Below are positions 52,853 to 63,123 of a DNA stretch of 64,000 bases, piece after piece. Under the pieces are notes generated by a model. The model made no database searches. It saw only the letters and a list, made by a program, of their open reading frames with translations, and was not told the origin of the DNA. The position numbers were made by a program, and so were the translations under genes. The stretch is from Mastigamoeba balamuthi (lineage: Eukaryota > Evosea > Mastigamoebida > Mastigamoebidae), in assembly GCA_902651635.1 (NCBI GenBank), contig CACRSC010000021.1, positions 330,004 to 394,003 of the forward strand. The letters run 5' to 3'. Position 1 is the stretch's first letter. Each line of letters begins with the position of its first letter.

Positions 52853-55377
52853 ATGAGTGGACCCCTCGAAGTGCTGATCGATGTGCCGAAGCTGAAGGCT
52901 CGCTTCACGCACGACCAGCTGGACTACGATTCCATCTGCGCACTGATCAGCGACGGCACAGGCCGCCGCCTGCTGTCGCTCCGGTACACGGACGACGATG
53001 AGGCACGCGCACCGCCCACGCACACCGCTTATCGCCCGTCCTCATCAAGTCGGCCCTCCCCCCCACAGCGCACGGTGGGTGTGACATCGCAGGAGGAGCT
53101 CCTCAAGGTGTTGGGCACCCAGCGCACGCTGCGCTTGACCGCAGGTGCGCCACTCGGGGGTATTCAGGAAGCAGCTGACTCCCCCCGTCGGGTGTAACAG
53201 TCGTCGAGGCAGCTGCCGCCGTAGCAAGCTCCACTCACAGGTGCCCGGCCACAGCAGCAGCCGCAGGTGCGCACAGACTCCACGGGGAGACAAACTCGGA
53301 ATCCAAATTGGGGCGATGAAACCCCAAACTCGTGTGCCCCATTTTGGCTGACACTCAGCCGCCCCAGGGACAGGGACAGGGACAGGGAAAGGGACAGGGA
53401 CAGCGACAGATGGCCGACGCGGCATCAAGAGGGCTGCGCAGTATGCCCTGGGCGAATACGTGCCATCGATGTGCACGCAGCGTACGCAGACCTCCGTCAT
53501 CTGCGCCCTGACCCTTGCACGTGCTCTGCTGCCCAGCTGCTGTGTCCGAGGGCATCTCCGAGTATGCTCCCTTCTGTGACCGCGACGAGACCTGCTCGCA
53601 GCTCGTCGGCTACATGAGGCACAGGAACGCCGTCCTCGTCCGCGCGCCCCCGAGGAGCGGGAAGACCGCTCTCATCTCCCTGCTCGTGAGGTACCTCCGC
53701 AAGACCCAGCCCGAGGCTCTGGTGCGAGATTGTCGCTTTCGTATCTCTCACCTCTTGGCAGGTGGTGTCTGCCAACCTCTCTGACGACCGCATCGGCACG
53801 GCAGAAAACCCGATTTCGCAGTTCCTGCACGAACTCGGCGTGGGAAGCGAGACTCTCCTCGAAGAGGAGGAGGGAGCAGCGCCTCTGTATCTGCTTCTCG
53901 ACGAGATTCAGGCTGTGTACCAAGTCGAGGACTCGTTCTGGAAGACCGTCAAGGCCCTGTTCAACTTCGACCCAAGGCGCAAGACCAAACTCGTGCTTTT
54001 CGCGGCGCACGGAGGCGTCCAGAGGACAGGGTTTTCAACGCTGCTCGACACCCTTGGTAACGAGCTGACGATTGCGTTCCTGCGCTACCGTGCGGTACGA
54101 GGGCCGGGCGTACCGTTGTCCACTAATCTGCCCATGCAAAACAACCAGGGGGAGCACGACCAGCTCATCGACCGGTTCAACGAGTTTTCACGGAAGAGTG
54201 GTTCGGTGCAACTGTCGCCTGCGGTGAGCACGGTGCTTGCCGACTCAACGAATCGCCACCCGGGGATCGAGTCTGCGCTGCTGATGTGGTTGTATGACAA
54301 CTACAAGGACACCCGACCCGGAAAGCCTTCGATCTCCGACAGCACTGTCATCGAGTATTTGCAGAGCAGTCCGTTCTCACATCATAAGACAGCACCGCCC
54401 CTCGGTAGGACTGACGGCCACTTTTCACATTACCCAGACACGCTAGTCGACCTCATGGCGATGACGACGCGGGTAGTGCCCGACTTGGTTGTGTTGACAC
54501 CCGAGCAGCGGCGGTGCATCTTCGAGGTGATGATGGGCATAACCTGCGTGCCATCATCAGCAGATGAAGGCATCTGCCAGCAGCTCATCAGGGACGGCGT
54601 GGTCACTCTGGGACCCGCGCCTCCCGACGAGTACGGCTCTGAGGCGCCCCAGGGACCTGTCCTGCAGTTCGCTTCCAAGTACATCGAGCGGATCTGTACA
54701 GCAGCGCATCTTCTGATGGGGCGTTGTGCTAACTTCATCTCACAGATGCACGCCGCCTTCTGTGCCACCCGTCCAAGAGCGCGGTCTATCCCGACAATCT
54801 GGAAGATGCGGTTCTCCTCGCCATAGCCGCGATGGACTCGATACTGCTGGATAAGGCATCGCGCATCGATGCAAAGGACGCGACCACTGCCGGAGGAAAG
54901 AAGCGCCATATCGTGGAGAGAGCGTTCACCATGGAGCTCTACCGCACTCTGTGTGCTCAGCTCCCCGATGACATGAGCCCAACGCCCGAGCGAGCGGCAC
55001 TCGACGCGGAAGGAAAGGTGATCGGCTACCTCGACTTCTGGGTCAACAGTGCCAAGAAGTGGGCGATCGAGGTTCTCAGCAACGGCACCCGTCCGTTTCT
55101 GCCTGTTTCTTTCTGAACACACGACTCACAAGGCATTATTCCAGGGAGAAAGCAGCACGCGCTCCGGCTGCAGCCTGGCGGAAAGTACTACGGTCTGGCG
55201 CCGACCCAGTCAATGACCCTGGACTTCCGTCACTGCGTTCACACGTACACAGCCACCATTCCTGACGATACCTGGGTTGTCGTCTTCAACGAGAACTTCA
55301 AGGTCGCCACCGTTTTTTCCAAGCAGAGCAGGGACCCCATTCACACCATACAAGTTCGTGGCAACTGCGGGGTTTAA
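52853..55377 (+). CDS. CR-type (Crinkler) NTPase with PB1-like header and REase nuclease domain, CR 3
   Basis: Starts near MSGPLEVLIDVPKLKARF with a PB1-like header: LRYTDDDEA, the acidic OPCA-type cluster, then RTVGVTSQEELLKVL. The joint between them may be a GC-AG intron of 66 nt or simply in frame. The NTPase part from about 53,540 has Walker A VRAPPRSGKTALISLL, a 45-nt intron, Walker B LYLLLDEIQAVYQ and sensor TKLVLFAAHGGVQ. The region after has winged-helix-like helices. A 50-nt intron (54,696-54,745) restores frame into NLEDAVLLAIAAM and the restriction-endonuclease-like domain VIGYLDFWVNSAKKWAIEVL; Asp and Glu are those of the classical Crinkler nuclease. After a ~55-nt intron (to 55,144) it ends LDFRHC ... 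VVVFNENFKVATVF, also classical. The protein looks complete. It is the most typical Crinkler-like nuclease of the three. Confidence 0.75.
53366..53408. repeat. GGGACA hexamer tandem repeat
   Basis: About seven units of GGGACA/GGAAAG. It lies in the uncertain region between the PB1-like header and the NTPase exon of CR 3, probably intronic. Confidence 0.85.
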
Positions 55378-55407
55378 CCAAGAAACACCATAAGCAATCC
55401 TTGGACT

Positions 55408-56733
55408 TCAGCTCGCTTGTTTATTGGTATGCTCCAGGAGTCGCTGGTACACGACGGCCAGCAGCTCCGCGTCCACCAGCGCCCCGTGAGCGGCCCTGTG
55501 GAACGTCCCCGCGGGTATCTCGAGCGCGGCCGCCGCATCGCCGAGGCCCGAGGCCATCCCGGGCCTCGCGCTCTTGAACATCTTCATGGCGCACCAGAAC
55601 CCCCGCGACTCCGTCGTCAGCCCCGCGTCCTCCATCTCCCGCTCCTTCGCAACAGCGGCAGTGGCGTGTGCACACACATTATGTGAGGGCGTGCGGGCAG
55701 GTTGGAAGACGGGCAGCGGGGCAGCGCACGAGCATCCGCGTGTCGAAGGCCGCGTTGTAGGCGACAAGCGGGGAGGCGCCGACCCAGTCGAGGAAGCTCG
55801 CGGCCACGAAGCCCGGGGGCGGCGCCCTCGCGATGACGTCGTCGCTGATGCCGTGGGCCTCGTGGGCCATCGGGTGCACCTCGGCGGGCGCCCGCGCGTA
55901 GCTCTGGAACAGCGCGCCCGTGCGCAGGCCGTCGACGAGCTCCACGGCGCCGTACTCGACGACGCGGTCGCCGGGCCCGAACCCCGTCGTCTCCACGTCG
56001 AAGCAGACCACGCGGCCCGCCCGCGGCGCCTCGCCCAGCTCCCGCAGCCACCCCTGCTGCCGCTGTGCGGCCTCCTCCTCGGCCTCGCAGCGGGCGCTGT
56101 CCTTGAGGGCCCGCGCGTCCTGCGCCTGCCGCTGCAGCGCCTCTCGCCTGTCTGCCGTCACCGGTTATTCGCGCGCCGGGTTCCAGCGGGTTCCGAAACG
56201 CTGTCCGTACCTCGGGCGGTGGCCATCCAGCCCGGGAGGGGGCGCGGGGGCTGCGATGACGTGTCGTCGGGGTCGATCGTGTCCTCGTCGTCGTCGCCGC
56301 ACCCAGCGATCGCGCTGAGGTCGCGCGCCACGTCGTCGTCGTCACCGACGGCGTTGATGACGTCATCACCTGCTGCGGTGACGTCGGCGTCCTCGGGCTC
56401 CGTGTCGACCTGGTCGAAGGGCAGGGGGGCGCGTGCGGGGCTCTGGGCGCCGGGGGGCGTGTGAGGCGGCGAGTTGGGGGGAGCGTTGGAGGCCTCAGCA
56501 AAGTCCAGGAGGTCCATCTGCGACTCGTGCGCGCTCAGCATTCTCTCGCCCACCGCGTGTGGGGCAGATCCGCAGATATTATCTGGAAACGCGCTGTTGG
56601 CGCCAACAATTTCCATCAGGTGGCTCAGTTTCGACTTTCGTGTTGATCCTGCGATGATGTGCCCGAGAACCTGTTGCATCGCCTTCACAAAACGAAGAGC
56701 GATCGGATCGGTGAATAAAAATGTTGTCATCGC
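55408..56733 (-). CDS. DnaQ-like 3'-5' exonuclease with disordered N-terminal region
   Basis: An exonuclease of the DnaQ (DEDD) superfamily, acting on DNA or RNA 3' ends. The N-terminal exon (Met at 56733, MTTFLFTDPIALRFVKAM) has a short helical start followed by an acidic Asp/Glu-rich disordered segment. A short intron removes bases near 56,157-56,215, leading into DRREALQRQAQ and a helical segment, then Exo I FDVETTGFGPGDRVVEYGAV, HEAHGISDDVI, Exo II YNAAFDTRML, then a second intron, and Exo III HGALVDAELLAVVYQRLLEH. The Asp-Glu, Asp and His-Asp catalytic set of the DEDDh type is complete. The form HGALVDAELLA is like the epsilon subunit of bacterial DNA polymerase III. Native target is unknown. 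It is convergent with CR 3, whose stop is about 30 bases away. Confidence 0.82.
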
Positions 56734-57294
56734 GTGTCGTGTGTCGATTTTTTTGAAACGGTGTACGAAGAAACGTGATCGTCTGTGCAGAGACGAACTC
56801 CCTGTCGCCCCTGTCTCGCGCTCGCCTGCCAGTGAAGCCCGGTGCTCGTTGATCGGTGTACCTCCCAATTCTCCCGCAGTTGCAGAGTGGCATCATCCGA
56901 CCCCCCACACAAACCCGCTCCCCGAAGCCGGTACCCCGTTTTCCCCCTGTGAGTACCCATAGAAAACCAGCTCACATCAGGCTTGATTGCGGTCCTCGTG
57001 GGAGCGGTGAATCACTGCTGCTATGCGAAACGGACATGCTCTTCTGCTCTCTTCGATCCCAGCGACGACGCACAACAGGTGCTCCGCAAAAAACAGTTGT
57101 GGGGTTGGGTCGTTGAACATGCACTATGTTTCTGCTTGTTTTCATCATCATCGTTAAGGGTATCCATACCTTCTCACTGAACGCATATCACTACTTTCAC
57201 TCCGGTGCCATCCACACACAAACATACACATATCAGCGTGCGAACCCTCTCACAACTCGCGAGTCACTCCCCACGATACCCGATTATAAAGAGG
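56734..57294. other. Intergenic region
   Basis: Contains 5' flanks of the divergent exonuclease and HAAKA copy C genes. ACACACAAACATACACATATC repeats precede copy C. The frame upstream of the exonuclease stays open to 56,868, so its true start could be a little further upstream. Confidence 0.35.
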
Positions 57295-58038
57295 ATGAAG
57301 CTGGAGATGCAGGACATGGCTGGGCGCTGCTTCTACGTGTTCAAGCCCTGGAACACGAGGCAGAGCGACCCTGACTCCTTCCACGCCGCCAAGGCAACCG
57401 AGAACGGCCGAGTGTACACCACCACATCGCTGCGCAGGCTCGAGTCCCTGGGCGCCATCATCCGGGCCCCGCCCTTCGCCCACGGCGTTGTGCTGGTTGC
57501 CAAGGACGCCCCGGATATGCTGGGGGGCCGCGCGCAGGGCTTCTGGAAGCTCATCCAGAAGCGCCTCAGGGTCAAGCACGCCAGCAGCTCGGTTGACCCG
57601 CACTTGATTCCCGAGCTGGAGGACCTCAGGGCGTGGCTGGCGGAGATCAGGACGGGCCCCGTGGAGGCTGTTCCGCAGCTGAGGGCCAGCGCGACGCTGT
57701 TCCCGTGGTCCGACGAGGTCAGGGTCTCGGTGAAGCCGGAGGAGACAACGTCCGTCCTGACCTCGGTGAAGCCGGAGGACACAACGCCCGTGGCGACCCA
57801 GCACGGCGTTGTAAGCATGGCAGCAGTCGCTCAACCATGGCTGGCGTCCCTGCCCGGTACCTCGTGTCCGTCGAACACCCCTCGGGCTCCAGGCACCGAA
57901 GACAGGGTCATCGAGGCCGCGGTGGTCACAGAGCCATTGTCGTCGCAGGGCGAGGGGCCCGAGGCTTCTGACTGGGACTGGGGCTCGGAAACGTGCCCCG
58001 ACGTTCAAGGCCCTGTTTTGGACGGACTCAGTTTCTGA
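57295..58038 (+). CDS. HAAKA-family protein, copy C
   Basis: A 247-residue uninterrupted frame. The domain (residues 1-105) is nearly the same as in copy B: RCFYVFKPW, HAAKATENGRVYTTT, HGVVLVAKDAPDMLGGR, QGFWKLIQKRLRVKHASSS. The linker contains an internal short duplication (SVKPEETTSVLT / SVKPEDTTPVAT) absent from copy B. The tail ends SDWDWGSETCPDVQGPVLDG, conserved with B. The divergence between B and C is concentrated in the linker, suggesting a recent duplication with selection on the domain and tail. Function unknown. It lies between a DnaQ-like exonuclease and a TatD nuclease; nothing shows whether that is meaningful. Confidence 0.75.
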   Translation: MKLEMQDMAGRCFYVFKPWNTRQSDPDSFHAAKATENGRVYTTTSLRRLESLGAIIRAPPFAHGVVLVAKDAPDMLGGRAQGFWKLIQKRLRVKHASSSVDPHLIPELEDLRAWLAEIRTGPVEAVPQLRASATLFPWSDEVRVSVKPEETTSVLTSVKPEDTTPVATQHGVVSMAAVAQPWLASLPGTSCPSNTPRAPGTEDRVIEAAVVTEPLSSQGEGPEASDWDWGSETCPDVQGPVLDGLSF

Positions 58039-58291
58039 CCTCGAACTGCTTCTTCTTCTCCCCCTCCCGCCTACTTTCAGTCATACAATCAACTGTCCCC
58101 ATCAATTGTGGGCTCTCGGTGCAGAGCTGCCTCGGCCGTCTGTTGGTCTGTTGCAAGCCCGCGTACAGCGGAGACTGGGGGCGGTGGGGAAGGCGGGAGT
58201 GGCACGGACTGATGATCCTGTCGGTCGGGGGTGATTGGGGGAGGTTCGTATGGTGCAGATATTCTGATATCTTCGCTGATATTTATGTCGC

Positions 58292-59231
58292 ATGTTCGAC
58301 TCGCACTGCCACCTGCACGTCGGCGGCGCCGCGCCCGCGTCGTGCGCCGCCCGCCTCACCCGCTCCTCCGTCCGCGCCCTCTCTCTCAGCACGCGCCCCG
58401 ACGACTGGCCGCGCGCTGCGGCCCTGCGGGAGGCCAGCGGTCCCGGCGGCGCGGTGCCTGCGGTGGTGGGCTACGGCGTGCACCCCTGGCACGCGCACCT
58501 CGTGCAGCCCCCGGGCGCCCCGGCCCCCGCCCAGTGGCTCGCAGACCTCCGCGGCGCCCTCGAGGGGGACCCCGCGGCCGTCGTCGGGGAGATAGGGCTC
58601 GACCGCGCCGCCCGCGCCCCGGAGACGGGCGAGTGCGAGTATGCCGCCCAGCTCGCCGTGTTCCGCGCGCAGGCAAGAACGCATATCTCCCCCGGGGAAA
58701 ATCGCGGGATATGGGATTCCGGAACCGGGATATCGTAATGCCGGGATTTTGAAATACTGGATTTCGGAATCTCACGCACCGGAACTGCCGCCGCAGTGGG
58801 CAGTTGCCTGCGAGCTGCGCAGACCCGTCAGCCTGCACTGCGTGCGCGCCTGGGGCGAGATGGTCGAGCACATCACCGCCGCGGGGGCGTCCGCCGCCTC
58901 GCTCCCGCGCTCCCTCTCGCTGCACTCGTTCGGGGGCAGCGCCGACACAGCTCGCCAGCTGCTCCGCTCGCGGGCCGCCCAGCTCTGCCCGCTCTTCTTC
59001 GGCTTCTCGTCGGCCATCAACCTGCGCCCGGGGCTGGCGGCGCGCCTCAGGGGCTCGCTCGAGGCGGTGCCGCGCGAGTCGGTGCTCGTCGAGAGCGACC
59101 TCGAGTCGCCGGCGGCTGCCGTCAGGGGCGTCCGCGCCGTCGTCGCTGCCGTCGCCGGCGTCTGGGGCTGCACCGTCGACGAGGCAGCCGCGCTGACCGC
59201 AGCCAACGCGCAGAGGTTCCTCGGCCTGTGA
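58292..59231 (+). CDS. TatD-family metal-dependent nuclease
   Basis: A TIM-barrel hydrolase of the TatD family, with DNase or exonuclease activity in relatives. Exons are 58292-58672 and 58797-59231, separated by a 124-nt GC-AG intron (donor CAG|GCAAGA, acceptor CCGCAG), which restores FRAQ|WAVACELRRPVSLHC. Metal-binding landmarks: MFDSHCHLH, VGYGVHPWHAHL, AVVGEIGLD, PVSLHCVRAW, SLSLHSFGGS and VESDLESP. The classical set of His, Glu, His, His and Asp is present. The intron contains repeated GGGATAT/ATATCG words. Probable role is DNA repair or apoptotic-type DNA degradation, by analogy. Confidence 0.9.
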
Positions 59232-59708
59232 CGCAGAGCGCCGGCGACTGCGACGACTGCAAGTCGCTGCGCATCGGCGGGGCGGCCGTCTGTGACGCGC
59301 TGGCTGCGCTGCGCTGCTGCAGGCCTCAGCTTCGTCTGCTCGGGTAGAGTTTGTGCCGAGCACAGGGCGCTGCACCACGGGCTGGACCCAACGGCCGCAT
59401 CTCCCTGGTGGCCACGACGTGATGAAGCGAACTCTGCGAAAGTCCGGCGCACGACCGACTTCTCCAGCGTGTCGCGGATCCTGCTCGTCACGGTGGTGAA
59501 TCCCCTTTCTGTTGTTGAGTCCTGTGCTCAAACAAGAGGTCCGCCTGTGTACTGCTCTCCCGTGGCGCATAGCACGCACGACGATTCTGGATTCAAATTT
59601 TGGAACAACAGAGCATCTTTCCGTTCGTAAGAGAACAGGAATACACTATTCCTTCCATTCGAAGGCGGAGCTGTGTGGGATGGGCAGAGAAGATCAAGTG
59701 GACGGGTT
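59232..59708. other. Intergenic region between convergent genes
   Basis: About 480 bases between the TatD gene and the 3' end of the unknown three-exon gene. No recognisable coding content. Confidence 0.35.
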
Positions 59709-60842
59709 TTACCAGTCCAGGGGTAGGTATACCTCTGCTCTCAGGCCCTCTCTGACGTGAAAGGTCGGGACAGTCGTGGATGTGCTCACAGTAATCGGGA
59801 GGCCCCTGGGTAGGGAGGAGAGCTCGTCGAAATGGTTCTTCATGGCCCTCAGGAAGAACTGGCTAACTCGAATGTCACCCAGGCTTCCGGTTCCCATCGA
59901 CGTCCACCGTGTCTGCATCAAAATCGAAGCGGCGACCGAGGACCAGAGCAGACTGGCTCCCGATGTCACTGAAGCACAGCCCTGCACGCTCGATGAACTC
60001 CTCAAGAGCAGCCATCTCTGAGCGCAGGCACTTGACGCAGTCGAGTGACACTGGGACAGTGATTTTTGCACTACGCACAATGCAGAGCGAAGACTCGGAA
60101 TGAGGTGTGGCTGTGACGTCCAGTGAGAAGGAGATGGGATGCTCTTCGAAGAAGTCCGACAGGAGACGGGCCACACAAAGCCTCAGCGAAAAGGCCACCT
60201 GGGTTCCTTCACTCACCCTTTTCACCTCAAGGTACACTTTCCTTCGTCCGCTTGGAGAAGAATTGAGGGCTTCGGTTATCAGATCATCCTGCTTTTGTTT
60301 CACAGACCGGATTGCATGAGATGCCCACTTGACACTCTTCCACCCTGGAGAAAAGTGTGAGATTGTCGAATCCATGTATGGTAGGAGTTGGTACATGAGG
60401 TGACTCGAGAGAAAGTAATCGGAGCAGCCCAGTCACCAGGCACCATCTCCTCGAGTGCATCGAAGATGCAGAGAACGTAGAAGAGTGTATGAACTGAGCC
60501 CTCCAACAGACAGGGAAGATACTGATCGGACCACTTGGAGCACACCGTGCGCACAACGTCCTTGGAGAGTAGCGCACTGCGCACCACATGGGACACCGCG
60601 GAGAGCGAGCAGACAGTACGACTCCACACACGCGCTCTTGCCATCTTCTCCATTTGGCCCTTGGTCACTGGCAATGGCTTCTGCTTGCTCTCACTGATCG
60701 TGAGGGCATGCTGCCTGAGGGCGGAGGCTGTCATGCTGAGAAGGTAGTCCAGGGCTCCCTCGAGGACGATGGGATGAGAGAGGATGAGCTTCCCATTGAA
60801 GCTGCTTGTCGATCCCTTCCGTGCCCTCTTCTTGTTGCCCAT
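59709..60842 (-). CDS. Unknown three-exon protein, N-terminal part possibly histone-fold-like
   Basis: Exons 60842-60395, 60344-59908 and 59858-59709, about 344 residues; introns of 50 and 49 nt, phases agree. The N-terminus is basic (MGNKKRARKG). Residues about 15-70 (SHPIVLEGALDYLLSMTASA, SKQKPLPVTKGQMEKMA) weakly resemble the long helix and following helix of H2A-like histone folds, but the match is by eye only. Later exons have alternating strand/helix segments (VYLEVKRVSEGTQVAFSLRL, IVRSAKITVPVSLDC, EMAALEEFIERAGLCF) without a known motif. No membrane segment or signal peptide is visible. Function unknown. Confidence 0.6.
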
Positions 60843-62133
60843 CTGGCTGTGAATGTTTTATGCGATGGGTGAGAATAAATTGATTTCTGAGATTGTACCC
60901 AAAATCAGGAGATTTACGGAAGAGAGGGGATTTTGGGTGAAATTAGAAGTTTCAACTCCCTTTATCTTAGTGGGTAAAGCAATGTACAAGAAAATTGAAA
61001 TACCTAGAGTTAGATCTCCCCCGAGCCCTGGAATAACCATATGATATCACATGCATAGAAGTGGTTCTGTTGATGGAATGCCCCACATACGATGATCAAG
61101 GGCAACATTCCCACTCGGTGTGTCAATATTCTCATTAAGAGACCCAAACCTGAACCTTCTGGGGGTACTTAATCTGCCTGACCAAAATCGATGACCAGAA
61201 AGCTTCCAATGCTTCTCTATAGTCCCTCTGACTGATCACTGAACCATACATTGCTTCAATCTCTTTGCAGATGTTTCCTTGCAAATCACGCCATGTTTTT
61301 GATGGACTATTTATCTCAGACTTGAACAATGAAGTCTGAAAACTTGGCCTTAATAGAATTCACAATCACCTGCAAATAGTGAAGATTAATGCCCGAAGAT
61401 GAAGGGACTTGCAGAGGACTGGGGCAGAGTGAGGGGGCTGGTATTTTCCCCTGGCTATAATTCGTTTATATTCTTCCTCTGTTATTCCTCTTCTGCCTTT
61501 TTTAATGGTGAAGATGAAGTAACATCATCTGGTCGCTGATTCATCCAGGCTTCTCTGAGTATGAATGAAATGCTCTGAATTTCATATTGTGTTCATAATT
61601 CACGCACTTCCGGCAAGGGCCAGAAGATGGTTGGGGGGGGGTGGTCGCGCATGTGCCAGACAGTTGGCGACGTCATAAGGTGTCAGGATACGGAACTAGC
61701 CTGTGGGGTTGGCATCAGACAGTTATTTTTGGCAGAGAAGCCAAACCCCACCTATGTAGGACTGATGAAGAGCAACATCTTCTGGGGCTGGTACGGGGCT
61801 GTCGGAGATGACACGAAGACATTTGACTGGGTGCGCCATTTTTAGACACTTGTGACTAACATACTCAACAGGAGCTGTGGTTGCTTGTCAAAGGCAATGC
61901 AGTGCACTGCGAGTCAGAGGGGGAGTGGCGTTCACTGTAGTGGAGGCTCCCGGATGGACACCTGCTCGGTCTGCGTGACCTCGTGAAGATCGCCCCAGCA
62001 GATGCAATCCTTGACTGGATCATCATAGAGAAGAAGTTCGGTATGTGTTCTTCCTCTTTTAGCACACATGGTCTAGTAACCATTTCTGTAGCAACAGGAT
62101 GCAGGTCATCCATCACATGGAAGTGCAAAGAGT
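60843..62133. other. AT-rich region with gene-like fragments
   Basis: Base composition falls again. Plus-strand pieces at about 61,680-61,840 (LMKSNIFWGWYGAVGDDTKT) and 61,870-62,040 (ELWLLVKGNAVHCESEGEW, then IAPADAILDWIIIEKKFG) look protein-coding and are joined by a GT...CTAAC...AACAG intron candidate (about 61,830-61,872), but a frame change follows, so no complete gene can be drawn. They may be upstream exons of the transposase-like frame that starts at 62,134. A minus-strand frame at 61,135-61,329 has no recognisable content. Confidence 0.45.
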
Positions 62134-63123
62134 TTGCAGCCGGCAATTCCTGCAGCCACACAGGTAGAGAAGAAGGGCAGCGACCTGGATGAGCAGAAGG
62201 ACTGCTTTGCCATCGACGACGATCACAAGAAGCTGTCAAAGGGCAAGGAGGAGCTGACAGACAACAACCCTGCACCACAGCACACCGTCACCACCCACTG
62301 CCCTCCTGTAGGCTCAAGAACCAACAAAGCAACAAGCAGAGGAGCCATTGTGCCAGTGGCAAGTGTCACAGCAATACAGGCCAAGGACCCACTTCATATC
62401 TGCCTACATGACGGACGTGATGCTGCCATGATGTTGTACCACTCTCAAATTCAACTGCCTGTGTCAAATCTCAACATTCTTGAGTGCCACATTATCATGT
62501 CACTCAAGTACCTGAAGGGCAACAGTGCACCTTCAGCGCTGCAACACTGTAATACGTGGAAGTCCCATGAGGCACTGGCATTCTTACTGACAGCCCCCTG
62601 GCTGCTGGACTCTCTCATCACTGATACGGATGTCATGCAGTACTGGAACACAAGTGCGATCATCCACTTCTTAATGTCATCACCCCAGATCATCCCCGGC
62701 ATTTGTGCACAGCTACTACATCGGCTCTACACTCTTCCACGAGATGCTCTGTGGCAGTGGTCTCCTTCCACCAATAGCAGCAGTGGCAGAGCCAGCAGCA
62801 GGGCCAGGGGCAGTGGCAGGCCCGTGGATGGCAGCAGTGATGGTGAGCCCTCGGGCAGCAGTAGCAGTGCTGGGGGCAGCAAGGGCATTGGCAGCAGCGA
62901 TCACAGCAAGGGCAAGTTCAGTGATAGTGAGGGTGACAAGAGTGACGAGGACAGCAAGGAAAGCAGCATTACCATTGATGTCACATCATATCCTGCTTGT
63001 GCAACTCTCGTGGGCCACCAAGTTGAGCACCTGCCTTCCAACGTGTTGCACTGGGGCCCATTGTGCCTTGTTTCTGCACAGGTGTTCGAGCATGCACAGG
63101 GGGCTGTTGCAAAGTTCGCATAG
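62134..63123 (+). CDS. Transposase-like protein fragment, EnSpm/KDZ-like region plus Ser/Gly-rich segment
   Basis: A 329-residue frame, probably the last exon of a longer gene or relic. After an acidic/Lys start, residues about 100-220 (LNILECHIIMSLKYLKGN, YWNTSAIIHFLMSSPQIIPG) look folded. A Ser/Gly/Asp-rich low-complexity stretch follows (GSSDGEP, SSDHSKGKFSDSEGDK), and the end VGHQVEHLPSNVLHWGPLCL with SAQVFEHAQGAV recalls the H-LP-x-x-x-x-x-GPL-x-x-x-SAF-x-FE pattern in DUF4218/EnSpm-type and related transposases. The match is weak and by eye. Composition is unlike the housekeeping genes and like the other AT-rich island. Likely mobile-element origin, intactness unknown. Confidence 0.5.
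   Translation: MQPAIPAATQVEKKGSDLDEQKDCFAIDDDHKKLSKGKEELTDNNPAPQHTVTTHCPPVGSRTNKATSRGAIVPVASVTAIQAKDPLHICLHDGRDAAMMLYHSQIQLPVSNLNILECHIIMSLKYLKGNSAPSALQHCNTWKSHEALAFLLTAPWLLDSLITDTDVMQYWNTSAIIHFLMSSPQIIPGICAQLLHRLYTLPRDALWQWSPSTNSSSGRASSRARGSGRPVDGSSDGEPSGSSSSAGGSKGIGSSDHSKGKFSDSEGDKSDEDSKESSITIDVTSYPACATLVGHQVEHLPSNVLHWGPLCLVSAQVFEHAQGAVAKFA

Noticed and set aside
54723-54745. A 23-nt intron GTTGTG...CTAAC...CACAG in CR 3, which would be remarkably short
   Set aside because: A 50-nt intron with donor GTACAG at 54,696 and the same acceptor gives the same phase and is of normal length for this genome, so the ultrashort reading is not needed.
57285-57290. TATAAA directly upstream of the HAAKA copy C start
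   Set aside because: It ends five bases before the start codon, too close for a core promoter, and no such motif is present at the same place in copies A and B.
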